DNA of 64,000 bases. Origin: Parabacteroides distasonis. GTDB taxonomy: Bacteria; Bacteroidota; Bacteroidia; Bacteroidales; Tannerellaceae. Positions 44,623 to 56,163 of the stretch are shown here, piece after piece. How positions within the stretch are numbered: the stretch's first letter is position 1; each line of letters opens with the position of its first letter. A model generated the notes under the pieces. It was given only the letters and a program-made list of their open reading frames with translations, was not told the DNA's origin and did no database searches. The translations under genes were made by a program, and so were the position numbers. The stretch lies in NCBI GenBank assembly GCA_021531775.1, contig JAFBIU010000001.1, positions 186,001-250,000 of the forward strand, given 5' to 3'.

Positions 44623-47600
44623 ATGGCAAAGAAGCAAACGGAATTAGATTTTCAATATGATTATAAAACCGATCCGGTGCTTACCTGTTTGGTTTGTGCG
44701 GCAAGACCCTTTTCAAAGTCAGATATTCTCGCATTTGCCAAAAACTACCAAGTAAGCATGACAACAGCCAAGCCTTTTTTGTCAGCTTATCTATCCAAAC
44801 AGATTATCATGCATGAACCATTCACCCTGGGCGGTGAGACCTATTGCATTGATTATTCCCATTGGTTGGAGATTGTTCGGGGACTTACACGGAAACAGTT
44901 GGATGCTTGCATTGCCATCATTCAGAAAAAGTATTCTTTTTGGTATGATGACTCGCATCGATTGACGGAAGCGGTATGGTGTTATCTGCATGAACTGCCT
45001 TTCGAACGCTTTCTGGATGAAAACCTGTTTATTAGTTATGGAGACGTACGTATCCCTTATCAGATACATTTGATCCATTCTTTCCTGTTCAAAGAGGAAA
45101 TGTGGCCTTTCTTGATTAAATTTCCTGCCAGTGTCCTTCAGAGGATACTTTGTTATTATGTCAATTTTTTGGATCAGTTGTTTTTTTCAGAAGATCATCT
45201 ACGTGCGATCAAAGTTGTTTTTTCAGATAATCCCTCTTTTCCGAAAGCGGATCGGGAATATGCACGTTCGCTGATCATCACCTACTCACTTTTTGTGAAA
45301 CAGGGTCGGTTGAAAGATGCCTTGCAGGAGGCACAAGCGAATAAACTCACAGACTTGGCAGACATTCTGTCGGCCATTACGAGTCTGCAAGCAGGTAAAT
45401 ATGATGAGTCTGCCAAACTGTTTATTCGTTTGCTGAATGCCCGAAAGCAACGCCTGTTTTCATTGACTATCTTTAATTTTTATTTCGGCCTTTCCTTGCT
45501 CTATGCCACTACTGCCAGTGCGAAGAAAAAAGTAGCTACTTCCTATAAATATTTAGTAGAAGGTAGTATGCCGGATGTTCCTCTTGCTATTTGTCTCTCG
45601 GTCGCTTTTGGAAAAAAGAATACCATTCTTTTGAGTCATATTGATTACTCCTATCAGCTGATCATGACTCGTGCGTTGATCTGTCTGTTGGGTAAGCATT
45701 TTAGATGGAAAGACGATCATGATTACAGTCAAGAGTTGGATATCATTGACCGTTATGACATACGTTTGTTGAAACTGGAATTGGCTGCTGTGGAAGAGCG
45801 GTTTCAGTCACAAAAGGAGGCGTTGATGAAGGTAACCGGCCTGCACATGAGTTTGTTGCCCTACGTGGAGCTGCCTGAATGGGAACTCAAATTGAGCCAA
45901 CTGATTCAGATCAATGCTCCGAAACAGACCAAAAAGGGAGTTGGACCCCAAAAGAGTACGGGACGGATTATCTACGAGGTGGATTGTGACAACTGGCATG
46001 TTCGCCCCATTTTGCAGAAGAGCAAAGATGGAATTACGTGGACAGCAGGCCGCTCTGTCTCATTGGAATCGTTTGCCAAGAAAAAGACCGACTTCATGCA
46101 ACCGGAGGATCTGTTGGTCGCCAGTGCCGTGACTTGCTATTCCAATGGTTGGTATAACAGTGACTACTCATTGGAGGGAGTAGATGCGCTGGTGGCATTG
46201 GTCGGTAATCCACGGGTGTTCAAGGCCAATACGATGTTGCCTTTGGAAGTAGTGGAGGAGAAGCCTCAGTTGACAGTGACCTTGTCGAAGAACTATTATA
46301 AGATCTCGTCCGATCTGCAATTGGATCAATTGGAGGGACGTTTTGCGATCATCTTGGAAAACGAACGGAAGGTGAAGGTGATTCGCGTGACAGAGAAGAT
46401 GAAGAGTACCTTGGAGATGCTCATGTCGATACACATTCCAGCAGCAGCCAGAGATCGGTTAACCCAATTGTTGGAAATCATCAGTGCTGATTTTGTGGTG
46501 TTGAGTGATTTGCTGAAGAACAGTGAGAAGGTGGCCATGAAACAGACTCATTCGGAGATCGTCGTTCAGTTGCAGCCAACGGGGACGGATATCCATTGTT
46601 ATATGGCAGTCAAGCCCTTTGGCAAGGAGCCACCCCTGTGTAAACCGGGTAAAGGAATGGAGGTGATCACGACGACCATTCAGCAGGAACAGGTACAGAC
46701 GAAGCGTAATTTGAAAAAGGAAAAGGAAAACTATGAGGCTGTATTGGCTTTGATGGTGAATTACGAAGATAGCAGTACGGACGAGAATGTATGGATCCTA
46801 CAGCCCGCTGATTGTTTGGATCTATTGGATCGCTTGCGGGAGATGCCGAAACAGTGTGTTGTGGAGTGGCCGGAGGGAGAACGTTTCCGGGTGAGCCTGC
46901 CTCCCCTGAAGTCCTCTTCTTTCCGTCTCTCCGTTCGCAGCATCTCCAACTGGTTTGAGGTGTCGGGTGAGGTAACCCTCAGCGATAAGGTTCGCATGAA
47001 GTTGGCCGACTTGCTGGAACGAGTGAATCAGTCGAAAGGTAATTTTGTCCAATTGAACGATCAAGAGTATGTGCGGATCAGCAGCGATTTGCGGAAACAA
47101 CTGGAGTTGCTGAATCGGATTGCCTCCCGAAACCGGGGCAAGATGCGTGTATCGACCTTCAATGCGATGCCTTTGGAGGAGATGCAGCAGGTCGGTATGC
47201 AGGTGGAAACGGATGCCGACTTCCAATCTTTGCTGAATCGCATGAAGGAGTCTGAACAGTTGGACATCAAGATCCCGAAACAGATCCAGGCAGATCTGCG
47301 TCCCTACCAGAAAGAGGGTTACCAGTGGATGAGTCGTTTGGCTCATTGGGGAGCCGGTGCTTTGTTGGCCGACGATATGGGTTTGGGCAAGACACTCCAG
47401 GCTATCACCTTGTTGCTGAGTCGTGCCAAGCAGGGTGCCCAATTGGTTGTGGTGCCTACCTCTTTGATCCTGAACTGGAACGATGAGATAGCCCGTTTCG
47501 CACCGGGACTGCATGTACTGTTGTTGAATCGTCCGGGGGAGAATCGGCAAGAGTTGATCGAACAGGCCAAAGCTTTCGATGTGGTCATCACGACTTACGG

Positions 47601-48669
47601 TTTACTGATCAATGAAGAGGAATCGCTACAAGCCAAACAGTGGCAAACGATTGTTTTGGATGAGGCCCATACGATCAAGAATCGCGATACCAAGATGTCG
47701 AAGGCAGCTATGGGCTTGACCGGCAATTTCCGTTTGTTGTTGACCGGAACGCCCTTGCAGAACCATGTCAGTGAGATCTGGAACTTGATGCAGTTTGCCA
47801 ATCCTAATTTGTTGGGCTCTTTTCTGGATTTCTCCAACCGCTTCATTCTTCCGATCGAACGCGATCAGGATAAGGATACTCAACGTGTGTTGCGTCGGAT
47901 CATTTCCCCCTTTATCCTGCGTCGTACAAAGAATGATGTGTTGAACGAACTGCCCGAAAAGACCGAGATCACACGTAAAGTGGATTTGAGTGAGGAGGAG
48001 TGGGCCTTCTACGACCACATCCGTCAGCAGGCTTTGGTGAATATCGAAGCGGGAGAGTCGAATGCGATGCAGGCATTGGCTGAAATCACCAAGTTACGGT
48101 TGGCAGCTTGCAATGCCCAATTGGTCAACCAGGCCATGCAGATCCCCTCTTCGAAGTTGGAAAGTTTCCTGCAATTGGTAGATGATTTGCATAGTAACCA
48201 TCATCGTGCCTTGGTGTTCAGCCAATTTACTTCCCACTTGGCGTTGGTGCGCAAGCAACTCGATCAGTTAGGTATCACTTATCTCTATTTGGATGGATCG
48301 ACTTCTGCCAAGGAGCGTGCCCGTTTGGTGGATGAATTCCAACATGGCGATATGCCTTTGTTTCTGATCAGTTTGAAGGCAGGAGGTCTGGGGTTGAACC
48401 TGACGGCTGCCGATTATGTCATTCATCTGGATCCTTGGTGGAATCCGGCCATTGAGGATCAGGCCAGCGACCGTGCCTATCGCATTGGTCAGCAGAATCC
48501 GGTTACAGTCTATCGGATCATAGCCGCCGGCACCATCGAGGAGAAGATCCTGAAATTGCATCAGACCAAGAAGAGCATGGCAGATGCGCTGTTGGAAGGT
48601 GGTGATGTCAGTGCAAGCATGTCGCGCGACGAGATCATCGCCCTGTTGAAAGATACCTATTCATTTTAA
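44623..48669 (+). CDS. SNF2-type DEAD/DEAH-box helicase with a large unassigned N-terminus
   Basis: A 1348-residue Swi2/Snf2 ATPase, expected to translocate on double-stranded DNA and remodel bound protein. The motor occupies about 890-1340: motif I DDMGLGKTLQ (Lys923), motif Ia VVVPTSLILNW, motif II DEAH (1013-1016), motif III LTGTPLQNHVSEIWNL, then in the second RecA lobe LVFSQFTSHLALV, SLKAGGLGLNLTAADYVIHLDPWWNPAIEDQASDRAYRIGQ. The first ~880 residues match nothing I recognise with confidence. They include a helical region (about 100-420) and a beta-rich region (about 440-860) where GRIIYEVDCDNWHVRPILQKSKDGITWTAGR recalls the SWIM-less SNF2-associated N-terminal domain of bacterial RapA-like proteins. 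It is a single-gene transcript with typical housekeeping codon use. Confidence 0.9.
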   Translation: MAKKQTELDFQYDYKTDPVLTCLVCAARPFSKSDILAFAKNYQVSMTTAKPFLSAYLSKQIIMHEPFTLGGETYCIDYSHWLEIVRGLTRKQLDACIAIIQKKYSFWYDDSHRLTEAVWCYLHELPFERFLDENLFISYGDVRIPYQIHLIHSFLFKEEMWPFLIKFPASVLQRILCYYVNFLDQLFFSEDHLRAIKVVFSDNPSFPKADREYARSLIITYSLFVKQGRLKDALQEAQANKLTDLADILSAITSLQAGKYDESAKLFIRLLNARKQRLFSLTIFNFYFGLSLLYATTASAKKKVATSYKYLVEGSMPDVPLAICLSVAFGKKNTILLSHIDYSYQLIMTRALICLLGKHFRWKDDHDYSQELDIIDRYDIRLLKLELAAVEERFQSQKEALMKVTGLHMSLLPYVELPEWELKLSQLIQINAPKQTKKGVGPQKSTGRIIYEVDCDNWHVRPILQKSKDGITWTAGRSVSLESFAKKKTDFMQPEDLLVASAVTCYSNGWYNSDYSLEGVDALVALVGNPRVFKANTMLPLEVVEEKPQLTVTLSKNYYKISSDLQLDQLEGRFAIILENERKVKVIRVTEKMKSTLEMLMSIHIPAAARDRLTQLLEIISADFVVLSDLLKNSEKVAMKQTHSEIVVQLQPTGTDIHCYMAVKPFGKEPPLCKPGKGMEVITTTIQQEQVQTKRNLKKEKENYEAVLALMVNYEDSSTDENVWILQPADCLDLLDRLREMPKQCVVEWPEGERFRVSLPPLKSSSFRLSVRSISNWFEVSGEVTLSDKVRMKLADLLERVNQSKGNFVQLNDQEYVRISSDLRKQLELLNRIASRNRGKMRVSTFNAMPLEEMQQVGMQVETDADFQSLLNRMKESEQLDIKIPKQIQADLRPYQKEGYQWMSRLAHWGAGALLADDMGLGKTLQAITLLLSRAKQGAQLVVVPTSLILNWNDEIARFAPGLHVLLLNRPGENRQELIEQAKAFDVVITTYGLLINEEESLQAKQWQTIVLDEAHTIKNRDTKMSKAAMGLTGNFRLLLTGTPLQNHVSEIWNLMQFANPNLLGSFLDFSNRFILPIERDQDKDTQRVLRRIISPFILRRTKNDVLNELPEKTEITRKVDLSEEEWAFYDHIRQQALVNIEAGESNAMQALAEITKLRLAACNAQLVNQAMQIPSSKLESFLQLVDDLHSNHHRALVFSQFTSHLALVRKQLDQLGITYLYLDGSTSAKERARLVDEFQHGDMPLFLISLKAGGLGLNLTAADYVIHLDPWWNPAIEDQASDRAYRIGQQNPVTVYRIIAAGTIEEKILKLHQTKKSMADALLEGGDVSASMSRDEIIALLKDTYSF

Positions 48670-48699
48670 TGTTGAGGACAATAGCCATTTCCAAATGGG

Positions 48700-48990
48700 T
48701 ATGACTTGGATTGTATGGTGTTCCAGGGAGATCTGGCTAACCTTCTGGCAAATTTTTCCCAACCAATAATATTTTGTATTTCGTCCAAGTAGATCCAAGG
48801 TCGTTGATTCGGATATAACTCCCTGTATGCCTCAAGTAGGTTGTCCAACTCTTCTGTTTGCATACCTAAGAGTCTTTCATCTTCAAAATTGATGTATAGG
48901 ATGTGTTCGGCTGTTATCTCCTTTTCGTGAATTTTCGTCTGTATGTCTTGATAGAGCAGATAGGATTTTGCTTATTCATTCTGAATATAA
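48700..48990 (-). pseudogene. Remnant of an AAA_14 family ATPase
   Basis: Reading the minus strand from about 48990 gives KIHEKEITAEHILYINFEDE, then a continuous frame through LLEAYRELYPNQRPWIYLDEIQ to NIIGWEKFARRLA, a typical AAA_14 stretch from just after Walker A to just after Walker B. Both the Walker A part and everything after the Walker B region are missing; after RRLA the frame runs into an unrelated tail and a stop codon at 48666. It is an internal fragment only. It is a different subfamily from the intact ATPase at 3.2-4.4 kb. No promoter-like element precedes it. Confidence 0.75.
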
Positions 48991-49063
48991 TTGAAAGTTT
49001 ACTATGCAAAAATACAGAAATATTACGAACTATACTTTATAATAATAGTCTATTTTATTACTT

Positions 49064-49276
49064 TCAATATCCCATATACGGAAATGCTTCCCTGAGACAC
49101 TGCAAGGCTCGTTCGTAATCAGATTTGAGCACATGCACTTCGATTGGAAATGCTAAGTGCACGGCATTCAACATCTCATTCCGGGTGAAAGCCTCGATAC
49201 CCTCATTGTGCAGGAGATCACACAACATCTGTGCCTGCATCGAGTTGTCCATAGTTGCTAAATAGACTGATTCCAT
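49064..49276 (-). CDS. DUF2007 domain small protein
   Basis: A 70-residue protein made of one DUF2007 domain (VYLATMDNSMQAQMLCDLLHNEGIEAFTRNE and LKSDYERALQCLREAF). This ferredoxin-like fold resembles a signal-transduction or regulatory domain, but no function is established. Its start codon is preceded by an A/T-rich leader. The neighbours on both sides are remnants and gene-free DNA, so the context gives no clue. Confidence 0.75.
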   Translation of the reverse strand: MESVYLATMDNSMQAQMLCDLLHNEGIEAFTRNEMLNAVHLAFPIEVHVLKSDYERALQCLREAFPYMGY

Positions 49277-49970
49277 ACGATGATAAGTTTAATTGTTTAC
49301 GTTTATACAAGATCTCTCTTGCAAATATAGCTATAAAAGTTCGATTTGCCTGTATCTTTCAAAACCATTGCTGACTTTTGCCGTAATCAGCATGTCACCA
49401 TGCTCTGTATGGGGCAGCCATCCTTAGCCCTACCCCGATTGCTGATGAGGGCAGGAAGCTATCGCAAATTATTGTCTGAATTGAAAGAAATGGGCATAGA
49501 CTTGATTATCTTTGCATGATACAAAGAGAGTAAAGCCCTTTTCAAGTGTGATACCAAACACCTCTCATAAGGCAGCCTATTGCTATCACTCTTGAATAGA
49601 TAATCAAAAGGTGTCCGGACGTCGTCAAACGATCGCCTGACGGACATCAGAAAGTCGCCTGACAGCCGTCAAACAATCGTTTGACGGCATGCAACATACC
49701 TATGAATACCCTATCAAACGAGATCCCAACCTATGTTCAAGGAGCATGTAACCGTACTTCTATAGTGGTCGCTCATGGGCATTGAGAGCAAAGATGCTAT
49801 CATTAGCCAGCGTTCGTATGAAATCAACTTTACCAATAAAAGGTGTGAGTTTTTCAGATTTTATTTGTAACTTTACCCAGTCCAGTTCGATTTATGCTTG
49901 TTTGGTATTGCAATACTAGTATAAGTGAAAAATAAGGATTAATCTAATATCTAAAAAATATATTACTAAA
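49277..49970. other. 694-base gene-free region with palindromic repeats
   Basis: I find no supportable gene. A 62-codon open frame at 49459-49647 has no family features and overlaps the repeats. At about 49610-49690 there is a cluster of interleaved palindromes (see separate entry). Just before fucO a TTGCAATACTAGTATAAG-type stretch (49907-49924) and an A/T-rich leader precede its start codon. Confidence 0.6.
49612..49690. repeat. Cluster of GTCAAACGATCG / CCTGACGG type palindromes
   Basis: A perfect 10-bp stem GCCGTCAAAC (49665-49674) / GTTTGACGGC (49679-49688) with loop AATC. Upstream the same words recur in partial form: GTCGTCAAACGATCGCCTGACGG at 49621 onward, and GTCGCCTGACAG at 49654 onward, so that alternative stems can form. 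GTCCGGAC (49613-49620) is itself palindromic. The arrangement is the same type as the ATGAAG/CTTCAT cluster at 4.8 kb but with different words. No T-run follows. Confidence 0.6.
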
Positions 49971-51125
49971 ATGGTGAATCGTTTCATACTTAACGAATTG
50001 AGTTATTTCGGTGCAGGTTCGCGCAAAGAACTTCCTGCCGTAGTAGAGCGTCTTGGCTTCAAGAAGGCATTGGTCGTAACCGATAAGGGCCTTGTGCAGT
50101 TCGGTGTCTGCAAGATGGTGACTGATGTCATGGATGCTGCAGGCATTGCTTACGATATTTATGATGAAGTAGTACCTAACCCAACCGTCACCAATGTAAA
50201 GAATGGTGTCAAGGCTTTCGCTGAGGCAAAGGCGGACTTCCTGGTAGCCATCGGTGGTGGTTCGAGCATGGATACTGCTAAAGGCATCGGCATTGTGACC
50301 AACAATCCTGAGTTCAGCGATGTCGTCAGTCTCGAAGGTGTGGCTCCTACCAAGAAGAAGAGCGTACCAATCATTGCCTTCCCAACTACAGCAGGTACAG
50401 CTGCTGAGACAACCATCAACTATGTAATCATCGATGAGGAGAAACACAAGAAGATGGTATGTGTAGATCCTAACGATATTCCATGTTGCTCAATCATTGA
50501 TGCAGAACTGATGTACTCATTGCCAAAAGGTACGACTGCCGCTACTGGCCTTGACGCACTTACCCATGCTATTGAGGGCTATATCACCAAGGCTGCCTGG
50601 GAACTTTCTGATATGTTCGAGATTGAAGCAATCCGCCTGATCAATAAGTATCTGCGTCTGGCAGTATTTGACCCACAGAATCCTAAGGGACGTGAAGGTA
50701 TGGCATTAGCTCAGTATGTAGCTGGTATGGCCTTCTCAAATGTAGGTCTTGGAGTGGTTCACGGCATGGCTCATCCAATGGGATCATTGCACAACATTCC
50801 TCATGGTGTTGCCAATGCACTCCTTCTCCCAACGATCATGGAGTTCAACGCTCCTGTCTGCCGTGAGAAGTATGTGGAGATTGCCAAGGCCATGGGTGCT
50901 TATAAGGAGGGAATGACCCAGATAGAGGCTGCTCAGGCTGCTTGTGATGCTGTTCGTGCTCTTGCCGTTGAGGTGGGTATCCCACAGCATCTCTCCGAGA
51001 TTGGCATCTATGAGAAAGATATCGATGCGTTGGCAGATCAAGCCATTGCCGATGTCTGTACCCCAGGTAATCCTCGCAAGGTGACTCGTGATGATATCGT
51101 AGCTCTTTATAAGAAGGTCCTTTAA
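49971..51125 (+). CDS. fucO: Iron-dependent alcohol dehydrogenase, lactaldehyde reductase (FucO) type
   Basis: A 384-residue group III (iron) alcohol dehydrogenase, expected to reduce L-lactaldehyde to 1,2-propanediol with NADH, the last step of anaerobic fucose or rhamnose use. The nucleotide motif IGGGSSMDTAKGIG is present. The metal ligands are all in place: Asp195, His199 (GLDALTHAIEGY), His264 (GVVHGMAHPMG) and His278 (IPHGVANA), at nearly the same numbers as in E. coli FucO. No fuc or rha genes lie nearby. Its codon choice (more CTT, CCA, CCT and AAG) differs by eye from the TTG-rich genes on its left, so transfer from a Prevotella-like relative is possible. Both flanks carry palindromes. 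Confidence 0.88.
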   Translation: MVNRFILNELSYFGAGSRKELPAVVERLGFKKALVVTDKGLVQFGVCKMVTDVMDAAGIAYDIYDEVVPNPTVTNVKNGVKAFAEAKADFLVAIGGGSSMDTAKGIGIVTNNPEFSDVVSLEGVAPTKKKSVPIIAFPTTAGTAAETTINYVIIDEEKHKKMVCVDPNDIPCCSIIDAELMYSLPKGTTAATGLDALTHAIEGYITKAAWELSDMFEIEAIRLINKYLRLAVFDPQNPKGREGMALAQYVAGMAFSNVGLGVVHGMAHPMGSLHNIPHGVANALLLPTIMEFNAPVCREKYVEIAKAMGAYKEGMTQIEAAQAACDAVRALAVEVGIPQHLSEIGIYEKDIDALADQAIADVCTPGNPRKVTRDDIVALYKKVL

Positions 51126-51188
51126 TCATTACTCAAGGCTGAGCTTGGTCATTACTTATGTCCGAGTTTTAGCATAGTTGGCAACTGT

Positions 51189-51221
51189 ACGTAACGTGAG
51201 TTCGTCGAACTCACGTTACGT
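51189..51221. repeat. 33-base near-perfect palindrome between fucO and thiH
   Basis: Arms ACGTAACGTGAGTTCG (51189-51204) and CGAACTCACGTTACGT (51206-51221) pair over 16 bp with a single-base centre. On the plus strand ATATGTTTTATAT follows; on the minus strand no T-run follows. It may end transcription of fucO or thiH, but the absence of a loop and of a proper T-run also suits a protein-binding or recombination site. Confidence 0.7.
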
Positions 51222-51228
51222 ATATGTT

Positions 51229-52362
51229 TTATATATTATTGTTTTTCAGGTCGAAACTTGCATCCCAGTCCTTCCAGACGGGTTCGCGTCCCAGTTCTCT
51301 CAGTCTTTTTCCGATCTCAGCCGCAGTGCGTTCATCATTCACGGTGAACTGCTCCAAAGCCTGCGGATAGGTATAGTAACCTCCTGGATTAACCTTGCTT
51401 TCAGCGGACATGGTCGTAACACCCAGTGTACACATATTATCACGTATGTAGGCAGGTTCACGTGTCGAGTAACTGATGTCCACATCATGGTCGAAGATTC
51501 TCATGGCAAAGGTAGTCTGTGCCAGTTGACGGTCAGTCATGTAGCACGATGGCTGGAATCCTTCGTTCTGTGCCGGACGCATACGTGGAAAATTGACACT
51601 GTACTTCGTTCTCCAGTAATGCTTTTGCAGGTACCTCAGGTGGTAGGCCATCATGGTAATGTCTGTTCGCCACTCCTTCTCAAGTCCTATCAGCACGCCC
51701 ATTCCTATGCTGTGGACTCCGGCCATTCCCATACGGTCGAATCCGTCGCATCTCCACTGGAAGTCCGATTTCCTGCCTGCCGGGTGGTACAGTTTGTAAT
51801 TCGCACGGTGGTATGTCTCCTGGAAGCAGATGACACCGTTCATTCCGTGCTGGGCAAGTGTGCGATACTCCTCGGTGTCGAGGGGCATTACCTCAATCTT
51901 GATATTGCTGAAATACCGTTTAGCCGTATCGATTGCACTTGCCAAATAGGGTACACCTGCCTTGGCCGGATTCTCACCTGTGACGAGCAGTATGTTCTCG
52001 AAGGGGGCAAGGCGTTTGATGGCCTTGTATTCGTCTTCTATCTGACTTTGTGTGAGTATGGTACGTGCCATAGGATTCTGCCTGTGGAAGCCGCAGTACA
52101 CGCAGCTGTTGGCACAGGAGTTGGTGATGTATAGCGGAATGAACATTGACATGGTTCTGCCAAAGCGTTCCTCTGTATATTTCCGTGAGAGTCGTGCCAT
52201 GGTCTCTAAGTACGGCTCGGCTGCCGGGGAGAGCAGTGCCATGAAATCCTCTACATCGCAGTGCTGTTTGCCGAGTGCTCTGCGTACATCCGCATCGGTC
52301 TTCGAGGATATGCGCTCGGTCGTCTCTTCCCAGCTTATATGTTGTAATTCTTCGCTGAACAT
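51229..52362 (-). CDS. thiH: 2-iminoacetate synthase (thiazole synthesis, radical SAM)
   Basis: A 377-residue radical SAM enzyme that cleaves tyrosine to dehydroglycine for the thiazole ring. The [4Fe-4S] motif is ITNSCANSCVYCGFHRQN (CxxxCxxC). LVTGENPAKAGVPYLASAI and IEVMPLDTEEYRTLAQHGMNGVICFQETYHRANYK are characteristic of ThiH rather than ThiO-dependent systems, consistent with an anaerobe. It is the last gene of the thi operon, 52 bases after thiF with GATACATTATATAAATATAAA in the gap, and ends at the 33-base palindrome. Confidence 0.95.
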   Translation of the reverse strand: MFSEELQHISWEETTERISSKTDADVRRALGKQHCDVEDFMALLSPAAEPYLETMARLSRKYTEERFGRTMSMFIPLYITNSCANSCVYCGFHRQNPMARTILTQSQIEDEYKAIKRLAPFENILLVTGENPAKAGVPYLASAIDTAKRYFSNIKIEVMPLDTEEYRTLAQHGMNGVICFQETYHRANYKLYHPAGRKSDFQWRCDGFDRMGMAGVHSIGMGVLIGLEKEWRTDITMMAYHLRYLQKHYWRTKYSVNFPRMRPAQNEGFQPSCYMTDRQLAQTTFAMRIFDHDVDISYSTREPAYIRDNMCTLGVTTMSAESKVNPGGYYTYPQALEQFTVNDERTAAEIGKRLRELGREPVWKDWDASFDLKNNNI

Positions 52363-52414
52363 CTTACTTGTTGTTTTATATTTATATAATGTATCATGTA
52401 TCGTATCTTGGGTC

Positions 52415-54896
<2,482 letters not shown>

Positions 54897-55691
54897 TTAG
54901 ATGGGAGTATTGCCTGTATTGTCCAAAAATGCTGTCAGGGGTGATGTCGCCATGGCGCAGTCGCTGACGGCTCCCAGCCCAGCTTCGTATGCCATACGTC
55001 CTGCTATGACGGCCATGCGGAAGGCGTCTGCCATCTTTACAGGGTCAGCTGCCACGGCGATGGCCGTGTTCACCAACACGCAGTCAGCCCCCATTTCCAT
55101 CGCTTCAGCAGCATGGCTTGGGGCTCCTATACCGGCATCCACCACCACGGGAACAGTGGCTTGTTCGATGATGATTTGCAGGAAATCCTTCATGCGCAGT
55201 CCCTTGTTGGTGCCAATAGGTGCAGCCAGGGGCATCACGGTAGCTGCTCCAGCCTCTTCCAAATGTTTGCACAGGGTGGGGTCGGCCTGACAGTAGGGCA
55301 GAACCACGAAGCCCATCTTCACTAATCGTTCGGTAGCCTTCAGTGTTTCTACCGAGTCGGGCAGCAGATACCTGGGGTCGGGGTGTATCTCCAGTTTCAG
55401 CCAGTTGGTGCCGAAGGCCTCTCTGGCCATCTGTGCTGCGAATACCGCCTCTTCGGCATCGCGTACGCCGCTTGTGTTGGGCAGCAGCTGTATGTTGGGA
55501 TTCTGTGTCACGTGCCTAAGCAGGTCGTCATTATCGTCAGAGAGTTCCACCCGCTTCATGGCAACTGTTACCATCTCTGTTTCCGAAGCCTTGATGGCTT
55601 CTGTCATCAGACTGTTGTCGCTGAATTTGCCTGTTCCCAGGAATAATCTTGAATTGAATTGCCTTCCGGCAATTATCAGTTTGTCATTCAT
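54897..55691 (-). CDS. thiG: Thiazole synthase
   Basis: A 264-residue (beta/alpha)8 enzyme that joins 1-deoxyxylulose phosphate, dehydroglycine and the ThiS-borne sulfur into the thiazole. Conserved blocks: [35 protein letters not shown] with the Schiff-base lysine; [83 protein letters not shown]. Length is normal. A 122-base gap separates it from thiS, where most Bacteroides operons carry thiE; no thiE is present here. Confidence 0.96.
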   Translation of the reverse strand: MNDKLIIAGRQFNSRLFLGTGKFSDNSLMTEAIKASETEMVTVAMKRVELSDDNDDLLRHVTQNPNIQLLPNTSGVRDAEEAVFAAQMAREAFGTNWLKLEIHPDPRYLLPDSVETLKATERLVKMGFVVLPYCQADPTLCKHLEEAGAATVMPLAAPIGTNKGLRMKDFLQIIIEQATVPVVVDAGIGAPSHAAEAMEMGADCVLVNTAIAVAADPVKMADAFRMAVIAGRMAYEAGLGAVSDCAMATSPLTAFLDNTGNTPI

Positions 55692-55813
55692 CCTATTTTC
55701 TATTTTGTTCTTCTTGTTTTATTTGTTCGCTGAAATGTGGCTCCAACCTTCCTGCACAGATCCTGAGCCGGCCGGTGGAGTTTCGTAGGGTGGCCGATAA
55801 CGGTATCAGGCTG

Positions 55814-56017
55814 TTATCCTCCAAAGGCAGCCTTTACCACCGTAATGTTGTCTTGTGCTTTTAAGGCATACCCTTTCCACTCGCCTCGTGGCAAGATACG
55901 ACCGTTCACTGCTATGGCCACTCCCTTTTCCGGCAGTTGCAACTCTTCTGACAACTGGAGGAGATCACAGGCACTGGTTTCCCTGTCCTGATTGTTGATT
56001 CTGATTGTATAGTTCAT
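55814..56017 (-). CDS. thiS: Sulfur-carrier protein ThiS
   Basis: A 67-residue ubiquitin-like sulfur carrier. It ends in the required Gly-Gly (VVKAAFGG), which ThiF adenylates and which then carries the thiocarboxylate sulfur. The conserved GVAIAVNGRILPRGEW and DNITVVKAAFGG are present. It is the first gene of the operon, 146 bases downstream of the TPP riboswitch end. Confidence 0.95.
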   Translation of the reverse strand: MNYTIRINNQDRETSACDLLQLSEELQLPEKGVAIAVNGRILPRGEWKGYALKAQDNITVVKAAFGG

Positions 56018-56060
56018 ATGCTTACTGTCTCTTTATAATCTATCCGTATATATACAATTC

Positions 56061-56099
56061 GTCCCCACTTTGAAGGGCTGTTCACTTCAAAACGGGGAC
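56061..56099 (-). promoter_or_regulatory. Leader hairpin between TPP riboswitch and thiS
   Basis: Arms GTCCCCACTTTGAAG (56061-56075) and CTTCAAAACGGGGAC (56085-56099) pair except for two internal positions. It lies between the riboswitch and the thiS start codon. No T-run follows on the minus strand, so it may act in translation control or mRNA stability rather than as a plain terminator. A second, shorter stem (CTCCTCGAGGGAG palindrome, about 56139-56151) lies closer to the riboswitch. Confidence 0.55.
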
Positions 56100-56163
56100 A
56101 CGCATCAGACTCTCTCCCAATGTTGGAGGATGAGTCTTCTCCTCGAGGGAGGTTGTGTTATCG

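Noticed and set aside
46822-47550. Minus-strand open frame of 242 codons inside the SNF2-type gene
   Set aside because: Antisense to the conserved helicase motor; composition is Gln/Leu-rich as expected for a shadow frame.
49459-49647. 62-codon minus-strand frame in the gene-free region before fucO
   Set aside because: It overlaps the palindrome cluster and matches no family by eye.
55692-55813. Possible thiE remnant between thiS and thiG
   Set aside because: Translation of the gap in the open frame gives no recognisable ThiE segment; absence rather than decay is the safer statement.
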